This document shows, in pieces, positions 1 to 7,463 of a DNA stretch of 64,000 nt. Both the position numbers and the translations under genes were made by a program. Source of the DNA: Bowmanella denitrificans (GTDB lineage Bacteria > Pseudomonadota > Gammaproteobacteria > Enterobacterales > Alteromonadaceae); assembly GCF_039522935.1 (NCBI RefSeq), contig NZ_BAAAEI010000021.1:1-64000 (forward strand), given 5' to 3'. The notes under the pieces were generated by a model, which did no database searches, was not told the origin of the DNA, and worked only from the letters and a program-made list of their open reading frames with translations. Position 1 is the first letter of the stretch, and every line of letters starts with the position of its first letter.

Positions 1-165
1 TCGATGATAATTTCAGAGCAGAATTACTCTTTGGTTAATGGAATTAACAAAGTGCGCTCACGCCCTGATGCACATTCGGAGATAGTGCTCTGTTGTATAA
101 AAACAAAAGCAGAGCACCGGATTACCTTGTTGACTTGGCCAACGAGTTTGAATCCCAGTGAGAGA

Positions 166-762
166 CTACCTAACCCCAGGCATACCAATAAACCCAGGCA
201 ATGCTTTTATACGCGTTATCCAGGCTTGAATATGCTGATAAGGGCTAATATCCACCTCCCCTTCCCAGGCCAGTACCACATAAGGAAATACCGCACAGTC
301 GGCAATGGTTGGCCTGCCCACGGCCAGCCATGACTGCTCCGCCAGATGTTTATCCATTAGGCCCAGAATGTGTTCGCTGCGCGCCTGCGCCTGTTGCATA
401 TCCAACTGCGCACCGAACTTCTTCACCAGCCGGGCCGCATTAGGGCCATGCTGAATTTCACTGGCGGCCACCGACAACCACTGCATCACCTGCCCTTGCA
501 GATGGGCCTCACCCGGCCACCAGGCTTCACCGCCGTAACGTCCGGCCAGGTACACCAGGATGGCTTGGGCATCACGTAACACCAGATTATCGTCCTGCAA
601 AATAGGCACCTGGCCCCAGGGATTCAGGCTACAGATGGCCGCGCTTTTATGCTCGTTGCGACTAAAATCCACCGGCACCAGTTGCAGCTCAATCTGCGCC
701 AGGGCAGCAAATAAACGCACTTTATAGCAATTGCCCGATACCTCTAAATCATACAGTTTCAT
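166..762 (-). CDS. Glutathione S-transferase family protein
   Basis: A 198-residue cytosolic protein with the two-part GST layout: a thioredoxin-like N-terminal half (about 1-80) with a Ser-Gly-Asn-Cys motif near residues 9-12 and the typical VPIL/D-A-Q-A-I-L-x-Y-L stretch near 64-72, then an all-helical C-terminal half ending in an ADC-x-x-F-P-Y type motif. Members conjugate or reduce electrophiles with glutathione; the substrate cannot be told from sequence. The start overlaps the end of the upstream VOC gene by 14 bases and its GGAGGG ribosome site lies inside that gene, so the two are translationally coupled. The pair is divergent from a LysR regulator, which suggests an inducible detoxification operon (inference). 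Confidence 0.9.
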   Translation of the reverse strand: MKLYDLEVSGNCYKVRLFAALAQIELQLVPVDFSRNEHKSAAICSLNPWGQVPILQDDNLVLRDAQAILVYLAGRYGGEAWWPGEAHLQGQVMQWLSVAASEIQHGPNAARLVKKFGAQLDMQQAQARSEHILGLMDKHLAEQSWLAVGRPTIADCAVFPYVVLAWEGEVDISPYQHIQAWITRIKALPGFIGMPGVR

Positions 763-1198
763 GGTTTTCGCCCTCCGCAGGGATCAGTTGATTAAACTCC
801 AGTACATTGCCGTCCGGATCACGGATAAACAGGGCCACCCGGCGTGGCCCGATGCGCTTAGGGCCTTCGGTAATCACGATGCCCTGCTGTGTCAGCCAGT
901 TTTGAAACTGCTGAATATCAGCCACCAAAAAGGCCGGATGTGTCATACCCGGAAGCTTGACAGGCTCATCCAGCAACACATTTTTTGCGCCAGGGCGTGT
1001 GGCACCATTAAAAATCAGGTTAATTCGCACCCCTGCCGGCGTGGCCATCTCATTGGCTTCACCACGGGGAATGCGGTAGGTTTCACGAAATCCCAGCCCC
1101 TGATAAAAGCGCAGGGCCCGTTGTCGGTTGGATACCCGAATGCCCACATGGTCATAGCCAATGGCCGGTTGTGGGCAGTCTGTCGAAGTGGAATGCAT
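749..1198 (-). CDS. VOC-family (glyoxalase/dioxygenase fold) protein
   Basis: A 149-residue single VOC domain. The beginning (G-Y-D-H-V-G-I, His17) and the end (D-P-D-G-N-V-L-E-F, Glu134), with His87 between them, match the metal-binding positions of the glyoxalase I/bleomycin-resistance/extradiol dioxygenase superfamily. It is probably a metal-dependent lyase, isomerase or binding protein; the substrate is unknown. A strong AGGAGG lies 10 bases before the ATG. It is the first gene of a two-gene operon with the GST downstream. VOC plus GST next to a divergent LysR gene is a common detoxification arrangement, but no specific role can be assigned. Confidence 0.88.
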   Translation of the reverse strand: MHSTSTDCPQPAIGYDHVGIRVSNRQRALRFYQGLGFRETYRIPRGEANEMATPAGVRINLIFNGATRPGAKNVLLDEPVKLPGMTHPAFLVADIQQFQNWLTQQGIVITEGPKRIGPRRVALFIRDPDGNVLEFNQLIPAEGENHETV

Positions 1199-1302
1199 GC
1201 CGTCAGGCCTCCTGTTTATTGTTCACGAAGCAGTCTGACATCTTTCAAATAACAAGATAATCAGGTAATTTTGAGAAATATATTTCCGATTAATGGAATA
1301 AA
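1199..1302. promoter_or_regulatory. Divergent promoter region with LysR-type T-N11-A box
   Basis: This 104-base spacer separates the VOC/GST operon from the LysR gene. Just before the LysR start there is an imperfect dyad, TTCC-GATTAAT-GGAA (1284-1298), which contains a T-N11-A motif (1285-1297) of the kind bound by LysR-type regulators. Its position next to the regulator's own ATG suggests autoregulation. The dyad is seen; its function is inferred. Confidence 0.4.
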
Positions 1303-2208
1303 ATGGATCGTCTTGACGCCATGGCCATGCTGATTAAGGTGACGGATACCGGCAGTTTTTCTGCCGCCAGTAAAGCATTGAGCGTGCCGCTGGCCACCTT
1401 AAGCCGCAAAGTGTCTGAGCTGGAAAAGCAACTCGGCACCCGCTTACTGGTGCGTACTACCCGCAAACTCAGTCTGACTGAAGCGGGCATACACTATGTA
1501 GCGGCTTGTAAGCGCATTCTTGAACAGGTTGAGGAAGCCGAGCGTCAGGCCACAGGCGAATATACCCAACCCAAGGGCGAGCTAGTGGTCACCGCCCCGC
1601 AAATGTTTGGCCGCTTACATGTGCTGCCGCTCATTAGTGAATTTCTGGCCCTGTATCCCGACATTAAGGTGCGCTTGCTACTGGCGGATCATAATCTGGA
1701 TTTGATTGAGGACCATGTGGATATGGCGGTCAGAATTGGCCGCCTGCCCGACAGCACAATGGTGGCGACCCAGGTTGGTCAGGTTCGCGTGATCGCTTGT
1801 GCAAACCCAGCGCTACTGGCCACAACAGGTGTGCCCAGGTACCCGGATGATCTCTTGCATATGCCCTGCGTAACGTCCGACACCAACCGCGCCGTGGCAA
1901 CCTGGCGCTTTACCCAGCCAGGCTCATCCACATTGCAGGAACTGAATATTCAGCCAAGGCTGTCAGTCACCAACAATGACGCCGCATTATGTGCAGCAAT
2001 ACGTCAGGTGGGGGTTACCCGGCTACTGCATTATCAAGCCGCCGATGCTATTGCACAGGGCAAATTGCAGATTATTCTGCCGGAGTTTGAACCGCCACCA
2101 CTGCCCATACATCTGTTGCATACCTCCCGTGGCATGATGCCGCTGAAAATGCGCAGCTTTTTAGATTTTGCCGCGCCGCGGCTGCGCCAGCGTATTAGTG
2201 CCTTGTAG
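1303..2208 (+). CDS. LysR-family transcriptional regulator
   Basis: A 301-residue LysR-type regulator. Residues 1-60 form the winged HTH, with the usual D-T-G-S-F-S-A-A-S-K-A-L and T-L-S-R-K-V-S-E-L-E-K-Q-L-G stretches. Residues about 90-295 form the periplasmic-binding-protein-like effector domain. The architecture resembles the large subgroup of short-chain-dehydrogenase/GST-linked LysR proteins (DhcR/AaeR-like). Being divergent from the VOC/GST pair, it most likely controls that operon and itself in response to an unknown small molecule (inference). Confidence 0.92.
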   Translation: MDRLDAMAMLIKVTDTGSFSAASKALSVPLATLSRKVSELEKQLGTRLLVRTTRKLSLTEAGIHYVAACKRILEQVEEAERQATGEYTQPKGELVVTAPQMFGRLHVLPLISEFLALYPDIKVRLLLADHNLDLIEDHVDMAVRIGRLPDSTMVATQVGQVRVIACANPALLATTGVPRYPDDLLHMPCVTSDTNRAVATWRFTQPGSSTLQELNIQPRLSVTNNDAALCAAIRQVGVTRLLHYQAADAIAQGKLQIILPEFEPPPLPIHLLHTSRGMMPLKMRSFLDFAAPRLRQRISAL

Positions 2209-2250
2209 GGCAATGCGTATTAAGAATGTTGTTAAGCAGCAAGGGCATGT

Positions 2251-2421
2251 GGCATCCTGCCACAAGTCGATGCCGAAGCCGCTGCCCGACTGCTAAATGG
2301 TGCTGCCACACTCAATGCCGCCCTTTGGGTCGCGGCCAGCCCAGAGCCTAAAACTGTGCTACCTAAGGCCATTGAGGCATTTCGGGTATTGGCGGGTGGT
2401 TTTTTGGCGAAATCAGTTTAG
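2251..2421 (+). pseudogene. Remnant of a TetR/AcrR-family regulator C-terminus
   Basis: Reading from 2251 to the TAG at 2419-2421 gives 56 codons (start G-I-L-P-Q-V-D-A-E-A-A-A-R-L-L-N-G-A, end F-R-V-L-A-G-G-F-L-A-K-S-V) that look like the last 50-60 residues of TetR-type regulators. An in-frame TAA occurs five codons upstream. There is no start codon with a ribosome site and no HTH. I read this as a decayed 3' fragment. The family call rests on recognition of the tail motif only. Confidence 0.55.
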
Positions 2422-2615
2422 GTTCCTCCAGCGCTTTGGGGGTAAAGCATATTTCTATCTAAGCTGTGGATAGGTATGCCCGGCGCTACTGCTTGCCTTT
2501 GTATAACTACCTGCGTGCCAGGTTAGCAGGATTGTTACTTATTCGTTTCGCAAGAGATGATGTATTAGCACTGCTCAGTTTGTTGGTTCTTTAACCACTG
2601 TCACTTGTTATGTTT

Positions 2616-2930
2616 TTATACTAAAAATATGGCTGCTAATAAACCTACACAAAGTAAAAACGTTGAAAAATTAAGAATTAATTTTCGCTTAGAATGCGAG
2701 AAAAGTTTTAATGGACGCAGTAGAAAATAACTATACATACAACCACTAGCACCAAACCAAAGTAAAGATAAAAAATAAGCTTCGTTAGAATGATAAATAA
2801 TTGTAGCTGAGTGAGCCCAGAAAACCACCTCGCCAGACAATAACAAAAGAACGGTATAAGCTAAAAGCAGTGTAGGTAATAGCAAACCAAACAGGACAAC
2901 TTTTACTTTTTGATATTTAGCTAAATCCAT
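2616..2930 (-). CDS. Small integral membrane protein, cassette-borne, unknown function
   Basis: A 104-residue hydrophobic protein with three predicted membrane segments: about 10-33 (V-V-L-F-G-L-L-L-P-T-L), about 50-72 and about 83-103 (N-F-S-T-F-L-L-C-V-G). I do not recognise a family. The ATG lies about 35 bases after the right end of the attC-like site at 2965-3040, a usual cassette leader length, and the stop is followed within a few bases by a TAACAAG core. It is therefore the last cassette of the array. Codon use is AT-rich. The reading frame is clean, but expression and function are unproven. Confidence 0.6.
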   Translation of the reverse strand: MDLAKYQKVKVVLFGLLLPTLLLAYTVLLLLSGEVVFWAHSATIIYHSNEAYFLSLLWFGASGCMYSYFLLRPLKLFSHSKRKLILNFSTFLLCVGLLAAIFLV

Positions 2931-2964
2931 TTATTTCACGATTCCTGAGAAAAACAGGACGCAC

Positions 2965-3040
2965 CGTTAACGGGCGAGCGTAGTTTGCGAGTCCGTGCCA
3001 GCGCTTTTTGCTGGCGCATGCGTTCAACGACTTGTTATAT
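2965..3040 (-). other. attC-like recombination site (second)
   Basis: Read on the minus strand, it opens with TATAACAAG, overlapping the stop of the upstream cassette gene, and closes with GCCCGTTAACG. An internal hairpin, GCCAGC-AAAAAGC-GCTGGC, lies in the variable part. The opening and closing cores (AAC and GTT) and the length of about 75 bases fit an attC site, but the left and right inner arms pair poorly by eye. The call is weaker than for the site at 3318-3398. Confidence 0.55.
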
Positions 3041-3292
3041 TTTTTCATTTTTAAGGGCCGCGTACTTTTCTTCAGAATACTTCCAAGTCAGATGCCCAAA
3101 AGCTACTCCACCTATTGGAAAGATGATAAGTGCTATTAATGGTCGAATCCAAATGTCAGTTGATGGCTGATAAAGCTCCATGATTATCGACCATATAACA
3201 GCTGTCGTAACACCCCAACCCAGAACTCCAGTAACCCAAATGAACCTCTTTTTACCTTTCGACCGAATTTTCTCCCATTTTTCTATATTCAT
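3035..3292 (-). CDS. Small two-segment membrane protein, cassette-borne, unknown function
   Basis: The start is taken at the ATG at 3292, because it is preceded by GAAGGA at proper spacing; a longer reading would run back into the attC site. The 85-residue product has a basic N-terminus (K-I-R-S-K-G-K-K-R-F) and two membrane segments, about 17-38 and 49-68. Similar small proteins with a W-x-K-I-R-x-K-G-K opening are, from memory, often found in Vibrio/Shewanella cassette arrays without known function. The TAA stop (3035-3037) lies inside the attC left core, as is usual for cassettes. Confidence 0.62.
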   Translation of the reverse strand: MNIEKWEKIRSKGKKRFIWVTGVLGWGVTTAVIWSIIMELYQPSTDIWIRPLIALIIFPIGGVAFGHLTWKYSEEKYAALKNEKI

Positions 3293-3317
3293 CGTTCCTT
3301 CACGTCTCCCAGGAAAA

Positions 3318-3398
3318 TATAACGCCGCCAGCACGCGCGGCTTTGCAGTGAAGGCGATGCCGCAACGGAAAAGCCGTCGCCGTGCCTGGCCTTGTTAT
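3318..3398 (-). other. attC recombination site
   Basis: On the minus strand the site begins AAATAACAAGG and ends GGCGGCGTTATAT, giving paired outer cores (AATAAC / GTTATA). The inner arms are GCCAG-G-CACG and CGTGCTGGC. They pair perfectly except for one extra G in the left arm, which is the extrahelical base characteristic of attC sites recognised by integron integrases. The middle holds imperfect complementary GC-rich stretches. Total length is about 81 bases, and the stop codon of the upstream cassette gene sits in the left core. This is the best-supported attC in the window. Confidence 0.82.
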
Positions 3399-3736
3399 TT
3401 TTCGCTGAGCGAGGACCGAATCTTCTCATTCGTTTTCTTGATCTTTTCCTTGGCCTTTTTGCGAGCAACTTCAAGGTCCTTTATTAGTTGATCAACGGCA
3501 TAGTCGACTTCTTGATCTGATGCCAGTTGGGCAGTAATTGCTACCGAACTATCATTCAAGGTCCCATAGGAATTTAGGACGATATTGACCATCTGATTCC
3601 CGGGCAAATCTCCCTTCTTCCAGCCATCCATAATACCTACAACACCAAATTTTCCATTCATGACTGATGTCCTCTGTAAAAATAACAGCTTATTATATTG
3701 AACTCGCAATAATGTTCGCATTTTCGTCGGTAACAT
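3395..3736 (-). CDS. Cassette-borne protein of unknown function
   Basis: The start is taken at the ATG at 3736, preceded by GGAAGG four bases upstream; the frame stays open further upstream but without a ribosome site. The product is 113 residues. It has a hydrophilic N-terminus (M-L-P-T-K-M-R-T-L-L), a central part rich in beta-type residues (G-K-F-G-V-V-G-I-M-D-G-W, then V-N-I-V-L-N-S-Y-G), and a strongly charged, probably helical lysine/glutamate-rich tail from about residue 75. I recognise no family. Its stop lies in the left core of the attC site at 3318-3398, so it is a cassette. No attC or attI is evident upstream, so it is the first visible cassette. Confidence 0.55.
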   Translation of the reverse strand: MLPTKMRTLLRVQYNKLLFLQRTSVMNGKFGVVGIMDGWKKGDLPGNQMVNIVLNSYGTLNDSSVAITAQLASDQEVDYAVDQLIKDLEVARKKAKEKIKKTNEKIRSSLSEK

Positions 3737-4020
3737 TGCCCTTCCATCTTCACAGTAGTCCCTTATGTTCAAATAGTTAACACTACACTTTGCAACTTCA
3801 CGCTTAGCGCATTTGTGGGGAAGGTAAGAATGCAGTGTAAGCGAGGTCTCAGTAAACACGCAACGTTTTCACCTTCTTCAAGCTTTACAAAGGGTTGGGT
3901 GTCCGGCGCTTGGGGAAAGTGAGTGTACATTCTTGATAAACTTCGTCAAAACAGGCTGATTCTAACGCTATCTATTACACCTGTATCAATACACATAGTT
4001 TTTCAGTTTTCGATACTTCT

Positions 4021-4420
4021 TCACCGCAGAGATATCCTAATAACCCAAGCTATTCTCCGTGCCCTCTGTGCCTCTGTGGTGAAAAATTCTTTCCAAAAAA
4101 TCATAAATAACCACAGAGCCACAAAGACCACAGAGTATTTGGAAAGCACTACTGGGAACTTAGCGCCTCAGCGACAAACCTTTTCGTGTCGTTCGTGTTT
4201 TTCACGGTGATGTGGCTTATAAATTCACTTTGACCGCAAACCACACTAAAAGACACGAAACCTCTCACCGCAGAGATATCCTAATAACCCAAGCTCTTCT
4301 CCGTGCTCTCTGTGACTCTGTGGTGAAAAATTCTTTCCAAAAAAATCGTAAATAACCACAGAGGCACAAAGAACACAGAGTATTTGAAAGTATCATTGCG
4401 AACTTAGCGTCACAGCGAGA
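4021..4420. repeat. Two direct copies of a CACAGAG-type intergenic repeat
   Basis: The gene-free stretch 3737-4436 contains two copies of a block of about 150 bases, at 4021-4172 and 4265-4420 (offset 244), roughly 90% alike. Each carries TCACCGCAGAG and CTCTGTGGTGA as inverted arms, followed by a second pair of ACCACAGAG motifs, so each can fold into hairpins. The spacer holds a TTCGTGT...ACACGAA pair. A related, shorter element occurs at 7944-8070. Such CACAGAG repeats are widespread in gammaproteobacterial intergenic DNA. No credible ORF is present. Confidence 0.8.
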
Positions 4421-4436
4421 AGCCTTTGCCGACAAC

Positions 4437-5645
4437 CTACAACAACATCAAATAAAGCTGTCCTACCCCGGCCAGCATTCCTAATACCGCACCAACGATA
4501 ATCAGTTTCCATTCATCCTGCTTATACGCCGGACGAAGCACCCCTTCAAATTCCTCCGGACTCAGGGCTTCCATCTTAACCCGCAGATCCTCACCAATAT
4601 TCAGCGCGCCATTGGCATAGTCATGGGCATAGTGCAGAAATTTATCCGAGTCCTCAAAGATGCGCTTAACCGCCATTTCTTTCATCCGGAAATAGTCATC
4701 ACTGCCCACCGCCAGGGCAAAGTATGGCTGGGCCAGTGCCACATAGCGCTCAATGGCATCATTAACATGCAGCTCAATCAGTTCCAGCAACTGCGCTGAA
4801 CCTGCGCCTTTTAATACCGCATGGGTGATATTCTGGGAGTTAAGCAGCTTCTGTTCGATAATCTCGGCATAAACCCGCGACACTTCCTTCTGGCGTTTCA
4901 AAAACATCCCCTGAACCGTAAAAATACCCACCTTATGCGGTCGCTTAGGTTCAAAGATAATTTTGATGGCAATCCAGTTGGTGGCATAGCCAACAATCAG
5001 GCCGCCTAAGGGCAGGATCCACCAGAACTGGTAGAACGACCAAATCAGCATAGTGGGCAAACCAAACAGAAAACCGAAATACAGGCCGGAACGCTCAATA
5101 AAGGGGAACTCTTTGGCCCCGGCTTTGAGAAAAATCTCGTTAATCAGCTCGGGATCTTTAGACAGTTGTTCCACCACCATTTCGCGGATATCAAAGATTT
5201 CGCTCACGTTCTGCTGGAAATCGTGCACCATCTTGCGCACCACGTTAGGGATATCCAGTTCCACCCGGCTGTACACCAGGTTTTTGCCCTGCACCGGCAA
5301 TGCGGCCCACAAGTTAGGGGCGGATTGCTGCATCACATCATTAACGATGCGTCTGAGCACCTGCTTAAGGCGGCGTTCAATGGCACTGGTCAGTTGCCCG
5401 GCATCCAGCCGATTGACAATTTCTTCGACACTGAGCAATTTGCCCAATACCAGTTCCACTTCAATTTCTGCCATCTTGCGACGCTTGGCAGGGATCAGCC
5501 CTTGCCAGCCGAAGATAGGCCGGATGCCGACAAACTCCAGCGGGTAAAACATCATTTTGACTGCCAGATAGTTAGTAAACCACCCCACCAAAGCGCTGGT
5601 CAGCGGGATAAGCAACAATATCAGGGTGTCGATATTCCATTCCAT
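4437..5645 (-). CDS. DUF445 family inner-membrane protein
   Basis: A 402-residue protein of the DUF445 (YheB/YjiN-type) family. An N-terminal membrane segment (about 7-33) is followed by the family signature G-W-F-T-N-Y-L-A-V-K-M-M-F-Y-P. The soluble domain is interrupted by a central hydrophobic hairpin (about 187-218), after which the signature recurs as G-Y-A-T-N-W-I-A-I-K-I-I-F-E-P. A last membrane helix ends the protein (about 380-400). The doubled N-[YW]-x-A-[VI]-K motif indicates an internal repeat. Function is not known. It stands alone, ending just after the repeat region and starting 222 bases from the divergent sdaA. Confidence 0.88.
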   Translation of the reverse strand: MEWNIDTLILLLIPLTSALVGWFTNYLAVKMMFYPLEFVGIRPIFGWQGLIPAKRRKMAEIEVELVLGKLLSVEEIVNRLDAGQLTSAIERRLKQVLRRIVNDVMQQSAPNLWAALPVQGKNLVYSRVELDIPNVVRKMVHDFQQNVSEIFDIREMVVEQLSKDPELINEIFLKAGAKEFPFIERSGLYFGFLFGLPTMLIWSFYQFWWILPLGGLIVGYATNWIAIKIIFEPKRPHKVGIFTVQGMFLKRQKEVSRVYAEIIEQKLLNSQNITHAVLKGAGSAQLLELIELHVNDAIERYVALAQPYFALAVGSDDYFRMKEMAVKRIFEDSDKFLHYAHDYANGALNIGEDLRVKMEALSPEEFEGVLRPAYKQDEWKLIIVGAVLGMLAGVGQLYLMLL

Positions 5646-5812
5646 ATCAGAGAATTAGCGCCTGTTTCTAATGGTGTAGCAGCCTTAAATCAGGCTAACG
5701 ATAGAAATTAGAATGGTCAATCTAAAAGCGCGAGTCTTTGCGGTTGTTTACGCGAAACTTTACATCGCATTAACTTTTCTAATCCGCACTATTACTTTTG
5801 TCTGTTTGTCAG

Positions 5813-5840
5813 ATTGACCAGAATGGTCAATATTGGTCAG
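5813..5840. promoter_or_regulatory. Perfect 8-bp palindrome upstream of sdaA, probable operator
   Basis: ATTGACCA-GAA-TGGTCAAT (5813-5831) is a perfect inverted repeat with a 3-base spacer. It is followed at once by another TTGGTCAG half site (5833-5840), and a further ATGGTCAAT lies at about 5711-5720. It sits 28-55 bases before the serine ammonia-lyase ATG, where a regulator could block or steer RNA polymerase. Which protein binds it is not known. Confidence 0.5.
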
Positions 5841-5867
5841 TTATAAGAAATCCATAAAGAGAACCCT

Positions 5868-7241
5868 ATGATCAGTGTATTTGACATGTTTAGTGTTGGC
5901 ATCGGCCCGTCCAGCTCCCATACCGTCGGCCCTATGCGTGCCGCCAAAGCCTTTTTGCAGGATCTGAAAGACCAGGGGCTGTTTGAGCGCACTGATTTTG
6001 TCAAAACCGAGTTGTACGGTTCACTGGGTCAGACGGGTAAAGGCCATGGCACAGGTAAAGCAGTCATTTTAGGGCTGCTGGGGCACGATCCGGAAACCGT
6101 GGATGTGGATCAGGTTGACGCCATGCTGGCGGATATAGATAAAACCCAGCAAATCAACTTAGGCGGCGAAAAGCACGTGAGTTTCCCCCGTGAAGGTGCC
6201 ATTGTCTTCCACCGCCGAAAAACCCTGAAATTACATTCCAATGGCCTGAGCTTTTTTGCTTACCAGGGCGAAGAACTACTGGCCAGCCAGACTTACTACA
6301 GCATTGGTGGCGGCTTTATTATTAAGGAACAAGACTTCGAGGACGAAAAAGCCACCGCCCTCAAGCATGATGAAAAACCGGTGCCCTTCCCGTTTGAAAC
6401 CGCCGCCGAGCTGATGGCGCACTGCAAAGAGCACGGTATGCGCATCAGTACCCTGATGCTGAAAAACGAGCAGGTATTTCAAAGCGACAAGGAAATCCGC
6501 GCCAAGCTCTGGCATATCTGGCAGGTGATGGCGGCCTGTGTGGAAAAAGGCAAAATGACCGAAGGCATACTGCCTGGCGGGCTGAAAGTGAAACGTCGTG
6601 CCCCGGATTTGTATCGCAAACTGCAAAACGAGAAAAGCGCCGACCCTATGGCCGCCATGGACTGGGTCAATTTGTTTGCCCTGGCAGTCAATGAAGAAAA
6701 CGCGGCGGGCAGCCGGGTGGTAACTGCTCCAACTAACGGTGCTGCGGGGATTATTCCGGCGGTACTCTGTTACTTCGATAAGTTTGTGCGCCCCGTGGAT
6801 GAAGATACCGCCGTGCGTTATCTGCTGACCGCTGCAGCTATTGGCATTCTGTATAAGAAAAACGCCTCAATTTCCGGCGCCGAAGTAGGCTGTCAGGGTG
6901 AGGTGGGCGTAGCCTGCTCTATGGCCGCCGGCGCCCTGGCAGAAATTATGGGGGCCAGTGTATCGGCGGTGGAAAACGCGGCCGAAATCGGGATGGAGCA
7001 TAATCTGGGCCTGACCTGCGACCCGGTCGGTGGCCTGGTGCAGGTGCCTTGTATTGAACGTAACGCCATGGGCTCCATTAAAGCCATTAACGCTGCCCGC
7101 CTGGCCATGCGCGGCACCGGCGACCATAAGGTTTCACTGGATAAAGTGATCAAAACCATGTGGGACACCGGCAACGATATGAAGTCGAAGTACAAAGAAA
7201 CGGCTAGAGGCGGTCTGGCGGTAAATATCATAGAGTGTTAA
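5868..7241 (+). CDS. sdaA: L-serine ammonia-lyase, single-chain iron-sulfur type
   Basis: A 457-residue enzyme converting L-serine to pyruvate and ammonia in the cytosol. It opens with the family signature S-V-G-I-G-P-S-S-S-H-T-V-G-P-M. The beta-chain domain (about 3-160) and alpha-chain domain (about 190-450) are fused as in E. coli SdaA/SdaB. Cys342, Cys384 and Cys395 have the spacing of the three [4Fe-4S] ligands of the E. coli enzyme. It is monocistronic, preceded by a palindromic operator candidate and followed by a hairpin (CCGGGC-AGGAA-GCCCGG, 7254-7270). A degenerate copy of its last 12 codons follows 169 bases downstream. Confidence 0.97.
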   Translation: MISVFDMFSVGIGPSSSHTVGPMRAAKAFLQDLKDQGLFERTDFVKTELYGSLGQTGKGHGTGKAVILGLLGHDPETVDVDQVDAMLADIDKTQQINLGGEKHVSFPREGAIVFHRRKTLKLHSNGLSFFAYQGEELLASQTYYSIGGGFIIKEQDFEDEKATALKHDEKPVPFPFETAAELMAHCKEHGMRISTLMLKNEQVFQSDKEIRAKLWHIWQVMAACVEKGKMTEGILPGGLKVKRRAPDLYRKLQNEKSADPMAAMDWVNLFALAVNEENAAGSRVVTAPTNGAAGIIPAVLCYFDKFVRPVDEDTAVRYLLTAAAIGILYKKNASISGAEVGCQGEVGVACSMAAGALAEIMGASVSAVENAAEIGMEHNLGLTCDPVGGLVQVPCIERNAMGSIKAINAARLAMRGTGDHKVSLDKVIKTMWDTGNDMKSKYKETARGGLAVNIIEC

Positions 7242-7370
7242 GCCGTTTCTTTACCGGGCAGGAAGCCCGGTCACCCGCCGTAGCACCAGATAAATCACAC
7301 TTTATCGCCAGGGCGAAGGCGGGTGAGCAAGCGGCTGCACAGGGATAGGCAGCAGCGTAAAACAGTCAAC

Positions 7371-7439
7371 GGCTCGCGGCGGTCTGGCGGTAAATATCAT
7401 AGAGTGTTGAGCCGTTTCTTTTCCGGGCAGGAAGCCCGG
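7371..7439 (+). pseudogene. Duplicated 3' end of sdaA (ghost of a second copy)
   Basis: This 69-base block repeats 7202-7270, the end of sdaA plus its hairpin, with only four mismatches. Read in the same frame it encodes the same last residues, A-R-G-G-L-A-V-N-I-I-E-C, then stop. The coding differences are silent: AGA becomes CGC (both Arg) and TAA becomes TGA (both stop). A short GCAGCGTAAAACAGTCAAC motif at about 7350 is likewise repeated at about 7443. The simplest reading is a former tandem sdaA paralogue removed by deletion, leaving its tail. Confidence 0.65.
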
Positions 7440-7463
7440 GCGGCAGCGTAAAACAGTCAACGG

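Larger units (their letters stand above)
2604..3736 (-). mobile_element. Integron-type gene cassette array without integrase (CALIN-like)
   Basis: Three short minus-strand ORFs, each ending exactly at a TAACAAG-type attC left core, follow each other with almost no spare DNA. Two attC-like sites are visible (2965-3040 and 3318-3398). A third left core, TAACAAG (2604-2610), follows the last ORF, but its right half is not recognisable. No tyrosine recombinase/intI or attI is found in the flanking 3737-4436 or 2209-2600. Such clusters of attC sites lacking an integrase are known in gammaproteobacteria. All genes share one orientation and are more AT-rich than their neighbours, as expected of cassettes. 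Confidence 0.7.

Noticed and set aside
2497..2613. Third full attC site after the last cassette
   Set aside because: A TAACAAG left core and a distant GTTATAC are present, but the inner arms do not pair. It is kept only as a half core.
3180..3491. Plus-strand ORF of about 100 codons across the cassette region
   Set aside because: It is antisense to two cassette genes and the attC site, with no ribosome site. The minus-strand frames fit attC boundaries.
3923..4210. Plus-strand ORF of 95 codons
   Set aside because: It runs through the CACAGAG repeat, has no ribosome site and shows no protein character.
3737..4436. Integron integrase or attI upstream of the first cassette
   Set aside because: No tyrosine-recombinase-like frame exists; the stretch is repeats only.
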